Source: Druceiella hillmani
Lineage: Eukaryota; Arthropoda; Insecta; Lepidoptera; Hepialidae
Direction: 5' to 3'
NCBI GenBank assembly: GCA_039881145.1
Contig: JAYKKI010000062.1
Location: 565,501-629,500, forward strand
DNA: 64,000 nt
The position numbers and the translations under genes are program-made. Positions 53,301-63,120 of the stretch are shown here, one piece after another. The notes below the pieces were generated by a model that was not told the origin of the DNA, did no database searches, and saw nothing but the letters and a program-made list of their open reading frames with translations. The number at the start of each line of letters is the position of its first letter. The first letter of the stretch is position 1.

Positions 53301-56300
53301 AGCCACTTATTCATCGTCATCATGACTGCAGTATCTTGAGGTCGAAAGAGAATAGAAACAATTTCTCGACCGCAATGAGTTGAAGAGTTGTCACTTGAAG
53401 TCTGATCCCATTACATCCCATTACATAGTTTTAGCAGTTTCAAATATTAGAGCAACATCATAAATGCAATTTATAGTAATGGTAAATTTTGTGTCACGCA
53501 GTAAATTTTTACAGTGGTGAAAACCCAGCAAGGCAATGCAATACTTCTCTTTTCTAATTTTAATTTATTTTTAATTTAAATGTATGCCGGCACCTTAGTT
53601 AAATTTCTTGTTTACATTGTGGCAAACATGGTTTATCAATTTCATTGACGTCCAATATTGAACATTTGTATAAACGGTAAATGTTGTTGAAAAGACTTAA
53701 GTAAAGAATCACTCTATTGTGATCGAGATTTACTCCGTTTACATTTATAATAAGGACCCCGTTGCTTGAGAAACATATCCATCGAATCGTCATCCTCGTT
53801 CTTTTTCATTGATCATAAACCTGGGACATATTTTGGGGCAAGTATTGTATTTCATACAGGGCGTGTTATCTTTTATACTTAGAATGAAAGTTTTTCCAGG
53901 GTACTGTATGTTACGCTAGATTTTAATACTTCGATTACCTCTAATTAGGGGGTTCTAACTCACTTTTTAGATTGAAATTTTGACATTCCCTTTTTATTAT
54001 TAAATGCATTCCACCCCATTCATGTTGTCAAAAATGGTAAAGCTTGAAAAAAACCTTTAAAAGTTTATTTTTTCCTCAAATTTTCTATTATTAACTTATT
54101 ACTTTAACGAAAGTTTAGGTTCATCCATCAAATTTTGGACCATCATTTCATATCGTTAAGAGTTGAATTTTGAAAATATCTTCTTAAGGTGCCTACATTA
54201 TATAAGGAAATTTTTCTCTAAAATTTATATTTCTACGACGAATGGTTGTTGGTCTTTGAAAAAGGAAAAAGAATTTTTAAGTTTTAAATGTTTTAATATA
54301 GTAATTTTTTTTATTTTTCTGTTGAATTCTATGTGAAGAATCATACCTACAGTGCAATAAAATGTTCACAAATTAAAGTTTTACACAATTTTGGGATATA
54401 CAGAATAGGAAGACTGCACTTATGTCATACTATATTAAACAGGTATAATACAGATTTATCTAAAACTTACCTGACGATCCATTTATATCCATGGCCTTCA
54501 AATTTCGTCCTTTGATCACAGTTACTGTCAATCGTCCAGCAGTCGGCAAATAGCATAGTGATAGCATTAATTCGCCCAAATCTTTTTTCTCCTAAAAAGC
54601 AAAATTATATTAAAAATTAAACAAGGCACACAAAATAATTCGATGTTTCTATGCAAATATTGAATCTATCTAAAATCTAAATGAATAACGTGGAACATTT
54701 GCGAAAATAACAAAGTAAATCTCTAGATTCGAATTCTAATAATAAGTTCTTCTATCTGTCCAAATTAACAAAGTAGTATATTCGGCATTTTACACGTGAT
54801 ATGATTATTATATGTACGATTTGGTAAGCACTACGTGTTAACAGATATGGAGAAAAATTTGATACGCGTAAATTATATTAAATATCGCAATTGTAGATTT
54901 TGAATGGTAATATTTGAATTAAGAAGGTGTTGAACCAGCGGGTCACTTTCACCAGTTCTGCCCTGTTTGATAGCTTCACCACATGCTGGAAGACTTAAAG
55001 AAATGTTGTAAAAACAACAATGTCAGCTAGAGTAATGCGTTCTCCTTCGAGGTAGGTATGGCTTAAGAAATGTTTGTTAAGCACTTCTAAGGCCGCTAAT
55101 AAATCTTTTGTTGCACGTTCAACATTGTTTTTGTTATATTGAACAATTCCGATTAAAAGGAAAACCCAGTCACAGGAAGCTGGCAAGACCTCGTTTTGTC
55201 GAATATTTTTTTCAATCAAGTAAGTAAAAAAATATTCTAATTATTCAATCTGTATAAAATATATATGACAGAAACTTATTTCGTTCAAATGTACAAACGG
55301 TTAGTAATGATTTGGTAAACGAATGACAAACAAAGCTTTAAATACTTTCTGCAAAACCTAGTAAGAAAAAAATGTACGTTATCAGTTTTAGAATACTTTT
55401 TAAATTCAAGCATTCTTAATGCAGCAAATTCAAGAAAGATCTCATCTCATATTTGCAGGCCCTTATCACTATTGACAATAAAAAAAGGCAATGTTATCAA
55501 CATCGATAAAAAAATAAAATATAAAAATAAAACCATAGCTCCAAAAATAACTTACAGGCTGAATTGTCAATTCTTTGTCTGAATACTCGACCTAAAATTA
55601 AACGCCAATAGAGTTTTAATTTAAAACGATTAAGGGAGAAAAAATAAATGGAAACTAGTTGTAGAATTATCCCTTCTTGATTCGTTAAATAATTTGGACA
55701 GATGGAAGAAGTTATTATTAAAATTCGAAAATAACTGCTTACTTTTCTTAACTATTTGAAACGGTTTCTTACAGGAAAGTGACGGACATATGTCAAAATT
55801 CTTTACTTTATATGCTATCATCAAGGTCTTTATTCTAATAACACATCGTAATGTATAGGTTGATAGAAATATTAACTAAGTTTTTAAACTTCTGTATCAA
55901 GTTCTGGATTACTGTGCTATAAAAGCACAATAAAATAAAAAAATAATAGAGAAGAAGTTTGTATAAAGAGTCAGATTTACCTACATATGTCGCGAATGCC
56001 CTCGCATGATTACTGACTTTGATTTCTGTATATTATCACTTGAACTACTGCAATTTGTGCTAATCTTCTTTACTATTGGAATTTCAGCTAATTTATCTTT
56101 AGCTTTCAATAATAATGTATACATAGGTCAAACAGGAATATATTTTACTACAAGATATAAAGAACACATTGTCAGCTGGTGAAATAACAAACCGGACACA
56201 TCTCACTTTGCTAAGCATCTAATTGAAAATAACCATCACCCTCATACGGATAATGCCCCCTATATATTAAAAATAAATACAAACGGTAATAAACTTAATA

Positions 56301-56495
56301 TCCCAGAAACATTCGAAATAAACAGACATAAAAAAACAGCAAGGTTAATATATTAAATGAACAACAAAATATAATATCATCACCCATACTTAATATCTTC
56401 TAGACATAATATAATAAGACAACATTGAAACTACAGTATTCTTCAAATTGTTTCAGCCCAAATACACATATAAATATAAGTATATATAAATATAA

Positions 56496-56548
<53 letters not shown>

Positions 56549-59500
56549 GAATATATGATAAAACCGAAGATATGTAGAATTAGTAGTATAACCTTGTTCT
56601 AACTTCCAGATACCCTTGCTTTCGTATAAATATATTACCGAAAATAACTTCCATTTAATTTTTATTACATACACCGGAACATTTTCATTGTACATATAAC
56701 AACAACAATTGAATTTATTACTCTCACTAAAATACTGGTATAACGTATAACTCTCGGAAATATAATAAAACCTACACCGCTCTCCTACACTAACATAAGC
56801 TGTGGGAAAACCCACACAAATCCGGCTTCCGCTATTGTGTTGGAAACATAAAAATGCTGTTGGATGTTCCTAACAGTTAATTTTTGCTAATAGCCTACCT
56901 GAAGATGTTGTAATACAACGAAACCTAGGTCGTGGTAAAGAACTTAAAGAAAGTAGAAAAAATACTACATCACATATTTTCATTCAATTATGAATAATGA
57001 GACGATATTAAAAGTTCTTTAAATGACTTCTATCTATCATGACATGGCTAGTCCCGTTACACAGAAACTACTGCCGTTACACAGAAAAAATGACGAGAGC
57101 TAAGCTACCAACATTTAAGTAATTACAATTTAAAATTATTCCAAATGAACTAAATGCGTCGAAACTTGTCAAAATTTAAATGCTCTATTCCAGTCTAAAT
57201 TAATATTGAAAGGCCATCATTTGTAGCAAGACGTTAAGGTTAAGATAAAATAAAATATTATAGAAAATGATATCACATCATACGTCTTATAATCAGAATT
57301 ACCTTTCAGTTATTAGTTTTGTAATCTTAATAACTTCGTCACGTCCGTACTCTTCGTCATAACTCTTCATATTACATATAAAGAGAGTGCTTTACTGAAG
57401 TTCGCTGGTTGATATATGAAGTACAATTACTGGAATTAAATCAGTATGACGCAGCAAGTCCTTTTGTATACAAAAATGTGTAAATTAAAAATATAAATGA
57501 ATATAGGTAAAAGGAGACATAATACAACGTGAGACCAAGGACAGAAATAGGCATACAATGAAAAAGACAGAACAAAAAAGAATGTCCATGTAGGTTTATA
57601 GATTGCTGAGGGCGGTGAATGTCCCGGCTTTGATAGGACTTGTTGCTTAGCACGGCCACTCGCAGGCATCCCACAGCGCGTGTCGACGCTCGATATTCCT
57701 TATTATTTAGTTGTTCGGTCTGCATGTTCTTCTCAGAAAATTTTCTTATTTTTTGACTGTTTAGTAGTAAAGGTACCTATATGCAGCTACAAGTCATTTC
57801 TTGTGACATAATTCTCGTTGTATACTTGCAGATGAAAACTATCTCCATAATGTTAAAATTGGATAAAATGTTATCTATTTGAGCACGAATTTGTACTCAA
57901 TTAGATAACATTTGCTTGTGATGTTCAGTTATCTGATTTCTTGTTTAGTTATTATCTTCCGGTATGGGTATGTTTTTAATACTTGAACAAAACATCTATG
58001 TAGACGTACAGCCGTATCGATTGGACAACTTTCATTGGATGTGGTGGACAATTTTTAATGTGCGTAAGAATGTTTTAAATAATTTGCAGCATCATTAATT
58101 GACAGAGTTCTTATTCTGAGTACAAACAATTAAAATAAAACCGATTTAAAAAAAAATAATCTTGGTGGCTTTTAATTACAATTTATTCAAATGTGTTTCT
58201 ACAACTTTATAAATTTTTCCAACATCTTCAAAATTTGTTTTTTTTTACTGTAATTAGGCAAAACTTAGCTTCTTAGTTTACTTCTTAAATTAATTCAGTT
58301 TTAAATTCAATAATAGAAGAACAAACAAAAAAAATTAAGAAGAATGTAAGAAGTATAAACCCAATAAACGTAATTATGATGGTCTCGATAAACTTCTCTC
58401 AATGATTTAAAGAGGTCTAGTAACAAAACCAAATTATAGTGTATTGCGACTTTAGGAAGTATGTCTAAGAGGTAAAAAGTATTTTCAACACGTAATAATA
58501 TTAACTCTTGTAAAATTTTGAAATAATACGATTACCATTACAAAAACAACATTGCATATATTATTAAATTAATAAAACCTTTGAATAAGTTTATGTAACC
58601 TTGCTATATCATACATAAAATCAAGTTCCTCTTCAAAACTTTTTCAATTGCCGATATCTGCTTTAAATCGTGAGAGGTCTTACTTATGAAATTACATCCA
58701 TTCAATTTTTTTGTGAAGGGTATACTGAACGTCTATTATTGAAGGTAAGTGAAAACTTTTACTTTTATTAATCTCTTTGAAGATAATACTGATTTCTAAC
58801 AGGATACCTGAGAACGATTTTCTTTTGTTGGATACATATTTGCACTACTTGCAATAAGTGTTGAACCAGGCATAAAGGGTTCGACTTTACGCGTGGTCTG
58901 ACATTTCAGTCTGACATTACCATTAAATTTGAATATAATTTATTTCAACAAATACTCCGTTTATTATGCCAATAAACTGTTATTTATCGCCAATTGCTTT
59001 CTGATTTACTGCGTCAAAATAATAAAAGGAAATATCTATCGCTCATGAGAATACTGGGTCGGGTTTGTAAATATTGTGGCTATCACATATATCCATATGT
59101 GATAGCCACAATATTTCACGTAAAAAGCAACTGGAAACTCAGAATGTTTTCCAGAGAATCTGACCGAACATACACCTCCGTATATTCGGTCAGATTCTCT
59201 GGAAAACATTCTGAGTTGCCAGTTGCTTTTTACGTAATTTAATAACAAATCTATTTTCGCTGGCAATGAGTCTTATCCAGCATCCTCGACTTTATTATAT
59301 TCATTAAGTTTAAAGAAAATTCTTTTTGTTCAAAAAAATATTAAAGCAGCCTTCTGTTTTTACTAGAATATCAACAATAAAAATAGGAAACAATCTGATT
59401 ACGGAAAAGAGCTCTGCGATAATTTTACTTCAAAAACTTAGCCAAGTACCTTATAGAAGGAAAATGGAAAAGGACGAAAATAATATTTTTTTATTTGTTT

Positions 59501-61629
59501 CATTCTTCTTCAAAGGAACATTCCTTTAATGATATAAGAGTGAATGTAACTAAAATGACATTTTTCATTATATAAAAGCAAAATAATTATATAGTATGGT
59601 AAACTAAATAGATTTTGTCCATCTCACGGAATGTATTTTAAGCGATATTATTCGCTACAAATCATTACGGTTCGCTGGTCCCTTTTAATGGCTACATAAA
59701 ATAACGTAGAGTTGTAAATATTGGAAACAGAGTACTAAATACCACAAAGAAACTGTCAATAAATCAGTCGACAATCAGATTTAATAGAATCATGACTGAG
59801 GTTACGACGGGTTTAAGCGCTGTACTTGAAGTAAGAATCGTCACATTTGTCGAGTTGTCCTTTTTTGTTAAAGCGGGAGGAAATGAAAACGAAAGTAATT
59901 TGCAGAATTTGCAGATTTTTCTGAAAGTTTGTATGTCTTAATCAACTGGGACGAAGTTGGAAATAATTTATTATATTATACAGGAATTTTCCCCGGATTC
60001 GGTGTTTTATTGTTAGTTATTTTATAATCTTTGGGCTGTGATAAGCGTAAGGGTTTACTCATGGCTGGAATTATTTTGTTGATATATTCTACCTTAAGTA
60101 TTTCAGGTAATTGGCAACGTTCAATGTATCTGTTTAAAACATGAACAATACACTTGTATTATATTAAGACCGGAAGAAAGTTCAAGTAAAAAGATTTCAA
60201 ATAAAAAATTAAAAGAATAAGTTTTAATCTAAACCTAGAGAGGACATAGTATTTAAAAGGGTATATAAAAAGAACCTGAGAGACTCACCCAGATAAACTC
60301 ACGGAAGTAGTGAAACTTCTTTGGAGGTTCATTTAGTTAATAATGTTTAATAATTATTCGATTCAAACAATTTCTGAGTTCCCTTGTTATATAGCCGAAA
60401 AAAGTTTCCACGAGAGTTTATTAACTTATTTTAAAGTTATAAATATATAGAAAATAATTTACTATATATTCATAAAACATATCTACCGCTTTATATATCA
60501 ATAAAGTAATATTATAATATTTTCCATTTTCAAGCTTCACTAAAGAAGTTTTAGTAGCAAAATATGGCATGTATTCATCTTTCTATCAGTTCCGTATCTT
60601 TAATCGTTTGTAATAATCTGTTTACCTCATATAATTGTAACTGATACGTATTTAACAATTAAGTTTTAATTAATCGAGTTTTTTGAAGTTATAACTGATG
60701 GAAAAATACTGGTATATTTCAAAATTTACTATTTTTCTAATATAGTTAATACGATATAATTAATACGATACAATATAATTTCAACATTATTAGATTTTCA
60801 ACGTTATTGTTCACGTGGGTCCATTCATATTTCAATAATGTTTGCATCCTTGAACAGATTTTCCACAAAAAATAAATTCAGTTTAGTTTTTCATGATTGT
60901 TAAGACATTTATATTTTATTAGATTTTATGCCGACTTTGTGACTGCTGATATCTTTAATGTATATTTTAAACTTAAAGGCAAGTTGGTAAGAAAATATTC
61001 TTGATTAACAACCAACTACGTATCCGTAGATGCATAGTCAGGCGGCTCTGTGTTAGGCGGAGAGATGACCTGATAAAGGGATTTGGAAGTCTTTGGATGC
61101 AAGCGACGTGGAATTGATCTTTATCTGAATTTATGAGAGAATCCTATATTCAGAAGTGGACCTTTATCAGCTAATAAGGAATATGATGGTATAAGATTAA
61201 TTAATTTGGTATAATTTAAAAATTTTCATTTTCAACTATCGATTTGAGTAATTTCTAGTAATTCTTCTAACTACGGTCCCCTCGTTGAACATTTCTGTCT
61301 GATATATTCATTTCATTCTTTCTACTCTATATATAAATAAATTACCATGCGGCGGCGCAGATTTTCCACTTTTCCGCATAATAAATTATTATTATATTTG
61401 TCGCATATATAATGCTATCCAGTCACAAGTACAACGGTATGAGATATTCACGGCGCAGATCTGCGTCTCACTATTGAAATTGCCGGCATATAATTGGTCA
61501 AAAATGTAGACGAAAATTTCACGCCTATTGATTAACTTATATGTTTTTAATCATAACTCTATTTGTTTTTTCACGTTTTTTTATGCTGTGCAGTAAATTC
61601 CTCAATCAACCTAATCTTTGAAATGACAC

Positions 61630-61666
<37 letters not shown>

Positions 61667-63120
61667 GAATGTTATAGTCTGTATTCCAATTTTTTTTTTA
61701 AATTACTATTTTTACGCGGGTTTTCATTTTCTAACTCGTAATAATGTTTCCTAACGTCGCAATATATTTTATGACTAAACTCTTCATGAAAATTTAAAAA
61801 TAATTTTTTGACATTTCTGATCAAATTTCTAATATCAGCAGTGCAAAAAAATTAATAGGAGGAATGACTATATTGCACTTTACTATTTTACTTTCTTAAA
61901 AATTAAAAACTGTATATCGATTTCATTTCAACAGATCTAATTTTTTAATATTTTTCTCCCTATCAAATGAAATCAACTTATGAAGACCTAAATGTAAGAA
62001 TTTTTGCAAATATATTTCCTTGGCCTTAAACTATTGGTAATATGATGCGGAGGTAAACGATAGAATGTGTAAGGGTGCCTCATGCTCACTGTGATCTTTT
62101 CTGATGAATTACTCTGCTATCCCAAAATCTGAAAAAGTGCTTAGACAGTTGTTTACAAATTTTATATCTAATTTTTGCAAAGGTTACTTTTCTTGCTTTC
62201 TACTTCCCTCAAAATTTCGAAAACGTATTTGCCATATTCTAGCACCAGTCATGTGACAAACAATTTTTGAAGTCCTCAATACATAAAAATGTTTCGTGCA
62301 AAAGTCTTCCAAAAACAAACATTTTGGATCAGACAGCTATTCTATTCATCAGAATGTTTATTCAACAGTAATTTTACATATGTATACAATTATTGTTTTT
62401 CGTCTTACATTTCTCCTGTAAGATGCCTTAAAATATTAAGAAAAACATATTAGGTCGTCTTATATTTTTTAAAAACACCTCAAAAAAATACGATATATGA
62501 AGGTAATTTAATTTTGTCAATTTATTCTAATTTATCATTGACATTGAAACTTTGATAGTTTGGAAACTCAAATTCTACTCAGATTCGATTATATTATCTG
62601 GCTTGTAATAATTCCTGGTCATAAATTTACTGCTAAATTGTAATATCAATTACACTTTTGGGGTCGGCGCAAAACTTGGGAATGTTTTGAATGCTGGGAT
62701 ATTAAATGGAATTCGTGGTTGTGTTTGAAATTGTTACCACCAACAAGATTAATCAGAGACACTAGCAGCCCCATTGTTGTCTACTCCTTTTTAACCAAAT
62801 AAAGATTTAAATACACTTCATGATCTTTAATATCTGGGCGAATGCATAATTATATTTAATTTTGCATTCACAATATTTCTTTTACTTTTACTTTAAAAAA
62901 AATGTAATTCGAAATGGAAACACTTATAAATTAAATAAACATTAAACTCACTTGAGGAGCGCACATGATGTTCATTGTGTACTCTATCTCTTGGTGCAGA
63001 TCAGTGCTCTCCAGCAAGCCACGCAGGACAACGTGACCGATCAGGTCATGACGGCTGAATCTATCGAAGTCGTATACGGAGAACTGGAGGTACCTCTGTC
63101 GCAACTCATCATAGAGGACA
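45597..63120 (-). CDS. Syt: Synaptotagmin gene, 3' four coding exons (partial at 5' end)
   Basis: A Ca2+/phospholipid-binding vesicle protein for regulated exocytosis. Coding exons: 63120-62952, 54591-54471, 46693-46521, 45798-45597 (169, 121, 173 and 202 nt including the stop). Phases match at each join: CAA/GAG; G/AT = Asp; AG/A = Arg. All have AG acceptors and GT donors. The product is the second half of C2A, the linker, full C2B and a 26-residue tail. Four of the five C2B calcium-site acidic positions are Asp; the fifth is Glu. A polybasic [12 protein letters not shown] segment and a WYPL (WHXL-like) end are present. The N-terminus, membrane segment and first half of C2A lie beyond 64 kb. 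The paralogue is not certain; it reads most like an insect Syt alpha/beta-type rather than Syt1, 4 or 7. Introns are 8360, 7777 and 722 nt. Confidence 0.95.
45799..46520 (-). other. Synaptotagmin intron, 722 nt
   Basis: Starts GTAAAT (46520) and ends GACGCAG (45799). No element or second gene is visible inside. Confidence 0.85.
46521..46693 (-). CDS. Syt: Synaptotagmin C2B core exon
   Basis: Acceptor TTCTTCTTGTTACAG, then AT-CCT-TAT (Asp split across the intron). Encodes '[20 protein letters not shown]', '[18 protein letters not shown]', '[14 protein letters not shown]' and the first two bases of Arg, then GTAAAT. The SDPYVK and DYD segments carry Ca2+-coordinating Asp residues. [12 protein letters not shown] is the polybasic strand used for PIP2 and SNARE/AP-2 contacts in the family. 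The frame is fully open. The plus-strand frame over this exon (46463-46711) is its antisense shadow. Confidence 0.96.
46826..47110 (+). repeat. Two diverged tandem copies of a dispersed repeat
   Basis: Copies start 'tttgtaagtttgaatgtagg' (46830) and 'tttgtaagtttggctgtagg' (46982), each continuing with 'gtaatcttcgaaactact.atc' then an 'aggacttc/aggaacttc' block about 80 bp later. The period is about 152 bp. The wording is of a family I recall as common in insects ('GTAAGTTTGGATGTAGGAGG...AACTACTGAACCGATTT'). Confidence 0.65.
47338..47379. repeat. (AT)n microsatellite
   Basis: About 40 bp of pure AT flanked by GTGT. Confidence 0.93.
48060..48430 (-). pseudogene. mariner-family transposase relic, central part
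   Basis: The minus strand, in broken frames, reads '[12 protein letters not shown]' (family: IVTGDEKW, with the first catalytic Asp), '[12 protein letters not shown]', '[10 protein letters not shown]', 'NYEGVIH', then '[20 protein letters not shown]' (family: QLD.L...L...L.N...VIFHHDNA). In the next frame come '[17 protein letters not shown]' (the second Asp of HHDNARPH is lost), 'VHPLYL' and so on. Order and spacing fit a mariner catalytic domain, with both ends missing. It is distinct from the copy at 9.8 kb, which holds only the N-terminus. Confidence 0.78.
48290..48339. repeat. Perfect 19-bp hairpin inside the mariner relic
   Basis: Arms 48290-48308 ('aacagtccatcatgatctt') and 48321-48339 are exact complements around a 12-nt loop. 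Size and perfection stand out against the decayed sequence around it. Confidence 0.85.
48560..48665 (-). pseudogene. Tc1-like transposase C-terminal relic
   Basis: The minus strand encodes '[17 protein letters not shown]' and 'PRQVARR', the decayed form of the Tc1 C-terminal signature W(P)SQSPDLNPIEN.W..(L/I)K. Only about 30 residues are convincing. Same strand as the mariner relic just left of it but a different family, so two elements died side by side. Confidence 0.6.
50100..50310. other. GC-rich intronic stretch with long-range inverted repeat
   Basis: In the large intron, 50175-50190 ('gaccactcgtacaagc') pairs with 50286-50304 ('tgcttgtacgaaaagtggcc') except for a 3-nt bulge. The enclosed 95 nt contains a further small stem (taaagtc/gactta). 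Richer in G+C than its flanks, with CGGCGCGCG. No open frame. Could be a conserved intronic element or a structured repeat. Confidence 0.45.
52050..52125. repeat. Purine-pyrimidine alternating microsatellite
   Basis: Degenerate (TG)n with 'gagcgcgcgtgtgcgtacgtg' and 'tatatacacgcatgtg'. Z-DNA-type sequence, partly palindromic. Confidence 0.75.
52905..53010 (+). repeat. Dispersed repeat fragment ('ggttccgtttt' family)
   Basis: Contains 'aagctcgttcggcagacgct', 'gaactgtgaccgac' and 'gtaatattagcaggatttcg'. Same family as 14960-15056, more diverged. Confidence 0.4.
54130..54265 (+). repeat. Dispersed repeat fragment, second copy of the 17540 family
   Basis: 'gagttgaattttgaaaatat', 'aaggtgcctacattatataa' and 'cgacgaatggttgttgg' follow in the same order as at 17600. 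Lies 205 bp from a synaptotagmin splice donor. Confidence 0.45.
54471..54591 (-). CDS. Syt: Synaptotagmin C2A-C2B linker exon
   Basis: Acceptor TTTTTAG then GAG-AAA-AAA-GAT. Encodes '[20 protein letters not shown]', '[20 protein letters not shown]' and the first base of the Asp of DPYVK, then [25 protein letters not shown] is the hallmark first strands of a synaptotagmin C2B domain, and MD carries one Ca2+-site Asp. It is too short and split for simple ORF finding. Phase agrees with both neighbouring exons. Confidence 0.96.
54890..55219 (-). pseudogene. eEF1-gamma fragment (GST C-terminal-like domain)
   Basis: The minus strand reads '[20 protein letters not shown]', '[20 protein letters not shown]', '[19 protein letters not shown]', a TAA stop, then in the same frame '[20 protein letters not shown]' and 'FNTFL'. 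This matches the glutathione-transferase-like domain of translation elongation factor 1 gamma, residues about 95-200, with [13 protein letters not shown] and the RWF motif. One in-frame stop and no start, end or splice sites: a truncated, probably retroposed copy. It lies in a synaptotagmin intron on the same strand, 300 bp upstream of the linker exon. Confidence 0.85.
56070..56405 (+). pseudogene. Penelope-like element relic, GIY-YIG endonuclease domain
   Basis: Frame 1 reads '[10 protein letters not shown]', '[20 protein letters not shown]', a stop, '[18 protein letters not shown]', and '[17 protein letters not shown]'. A +1 shift near 56340 then gives '[19 protein letters not shown]'. GIS..VYIG is the GIY-YIG motif with Y changed to S. 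R and H of RYKEH and the Glu of NIPETFEI sit at catalytic positions. This fusion to the C-terminus, with an ILNEQ...SPILN end, is typical of Penelope-like retroelements. The RT part is missing. Antisense to the host gene. Confidence 0.8.
56462..56545. repeat. (AT)n microsatellite
   Basis: AT run between the Penelope-like coding remnant and its 3' region, preceded by TATAAATATAAG units. Confidence 0.93.
56890..56995 (+). ncRNA. Hammerhead-ribozyme-like motif in Penelope-like 3' region (copy 2)
   Basis: All conserved boxes occur in order: stem I 5' strand CTAC (56895-56898), CTGAAGA (CUGANGA box, 56899-56905), stem II GTTGT/ACAAC (56907-56919), GAAA (56920-56923), a minimal stem III in the palindrome ACCTAGGT (56923-56930), GTC cleavage triplet (56929-56931), stem I 3' strand GTGG (56932-56935). 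Hammerheads with very short stem III are known from Penelope-like elements. The position downstream of the GIY-YIG relic, on the same strand, fits. Activity is untested; stem I is only 4 bp with one G.U pair. Confidence 0.65.
57436..57725 (-). other. Unidentified GC-rich block with overlapping open frames
   Basis: Two minus-strand frames of 94 and 77 codons overlap here. The right half is G+C-rich and encodes a basic, soluble stretch ('[16 protein letters not shown]'). The left half is strongly hydrophobic in both frames. No splice sites fit the synaptotagmin reading frame. It could be a transposon fragment, an alternative exon or a separate small gene. Confidence 0.3.
57866..57913. repeat. 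18-bp near-perfect hairpin
   Basis: 'aaatgttatctatttgag' and 'ctcaattagataacattt' pair with a single mismatch around a 12-nt loop. Small RNA precursor-like in size, but unsupported otherwise. Confidence 0.7.
59069..59116. repeat. Perfect 22-bp hairpin
   Basis: Arms 59069-59090 and 59095-59116 are exact complements around ATCC. It directly abuts the larger hairpin. Confidence 0.92.
59118..59235. repeat. 51-bp-arm hairpin, one mismatch
   Basis: Arms 59118-59168 and 59185-59235 start 'acgtaaaaagcaactgg' and differ at one position, with a 16-nt loop that can pair further. Both strands give similar open frames because of the symmetry; these are not genes. Such conservation of both arms in decayed intron DNA implies a recent fold-back event or selection. 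Confidence 0.93.
61035..61195 (+). pseudogene. RTE-like LINE 3' end relic
   Basis: One frame reads '[17 protein letters not shown]', a stop, '[16 protein letters not shown]', then TAA. This is the C-terminus of insect endonuclease-reverse transcriptase LINEs (family: RW.DD..K..G..WM..A.DR..WR..GEAY.QQWT). Only the last 45 residues and a short 3' tail remain. In an intron, antisense to the host gene. Confidence 0.72.
61632..61663. repeat. (AT)n microsatellite
   Basis: Pure AT, 32 bp. Confidence 0.9.
62952..63120 (-). CDS. Syt: Synaptotagmin C2A second-half exon
   Basis: Acceptor TTTTTTCCGTAG then T-GTC-CTC. Encodes '[20 protein letters not shown]', '[20 protein letters not shown]' and '[16 protein letters not shown]', then [16 protein letters not shown] supplies three Ca2+-binding Asp residues of C2A, all kept, so calcium binding is expected. 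The plus-strand frame 62952-63140 is its antisense shadow. Confidence 0.96.

Larger units (their letters stand above)
46694..54470 (-). other. Synaptotagmin intron, 7777 nt
   Basis: Between the linker exon (donor GTAAGT at 54470) and the C2B exon (acceptor at 46694). Holds tandem repeat copies, an (AT)n tract, mariner and Tc1-like relics with a hairpin, a GC-rich structured stretch near 50.2 kb, and dispersed repeat fragments at 52.9 and 54.1 kb. The remainder (about 48.7-50.0, 50.4-52.0 and 53.1-54.1 kb) shows nothing recognisable. Confidence 0.85.
54592..62951 (-). other. Synaptotagmin intron, 8360 nt
   Basis: Donor GTGAGT at 62951, acceptor TAG at 54592. Contains the eEF1-gamma relic, Penelope-like relic with hammerhead motif, an unidentified GC-rich block (57.4-57.7 kb), three hairpins and an RTE-like LINE end. 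About 55.3-56.0, 58.0-58.9, 59.3-61.0 and 61.7-62.9 kb show nothing recognisable. Confidence 0.85.

Noticed and set aside
54995..55219. Functional eEF1-gamma exon
   Set aside because: An in-frame stop follows FTTFL, with homology continuing beyond it, and no splice sites border the match.
58994..59266. Similar 82- and 76-codon frames on both strands
   Set aside because: The similarity is produced by the palindromic hairpins, not by coding.
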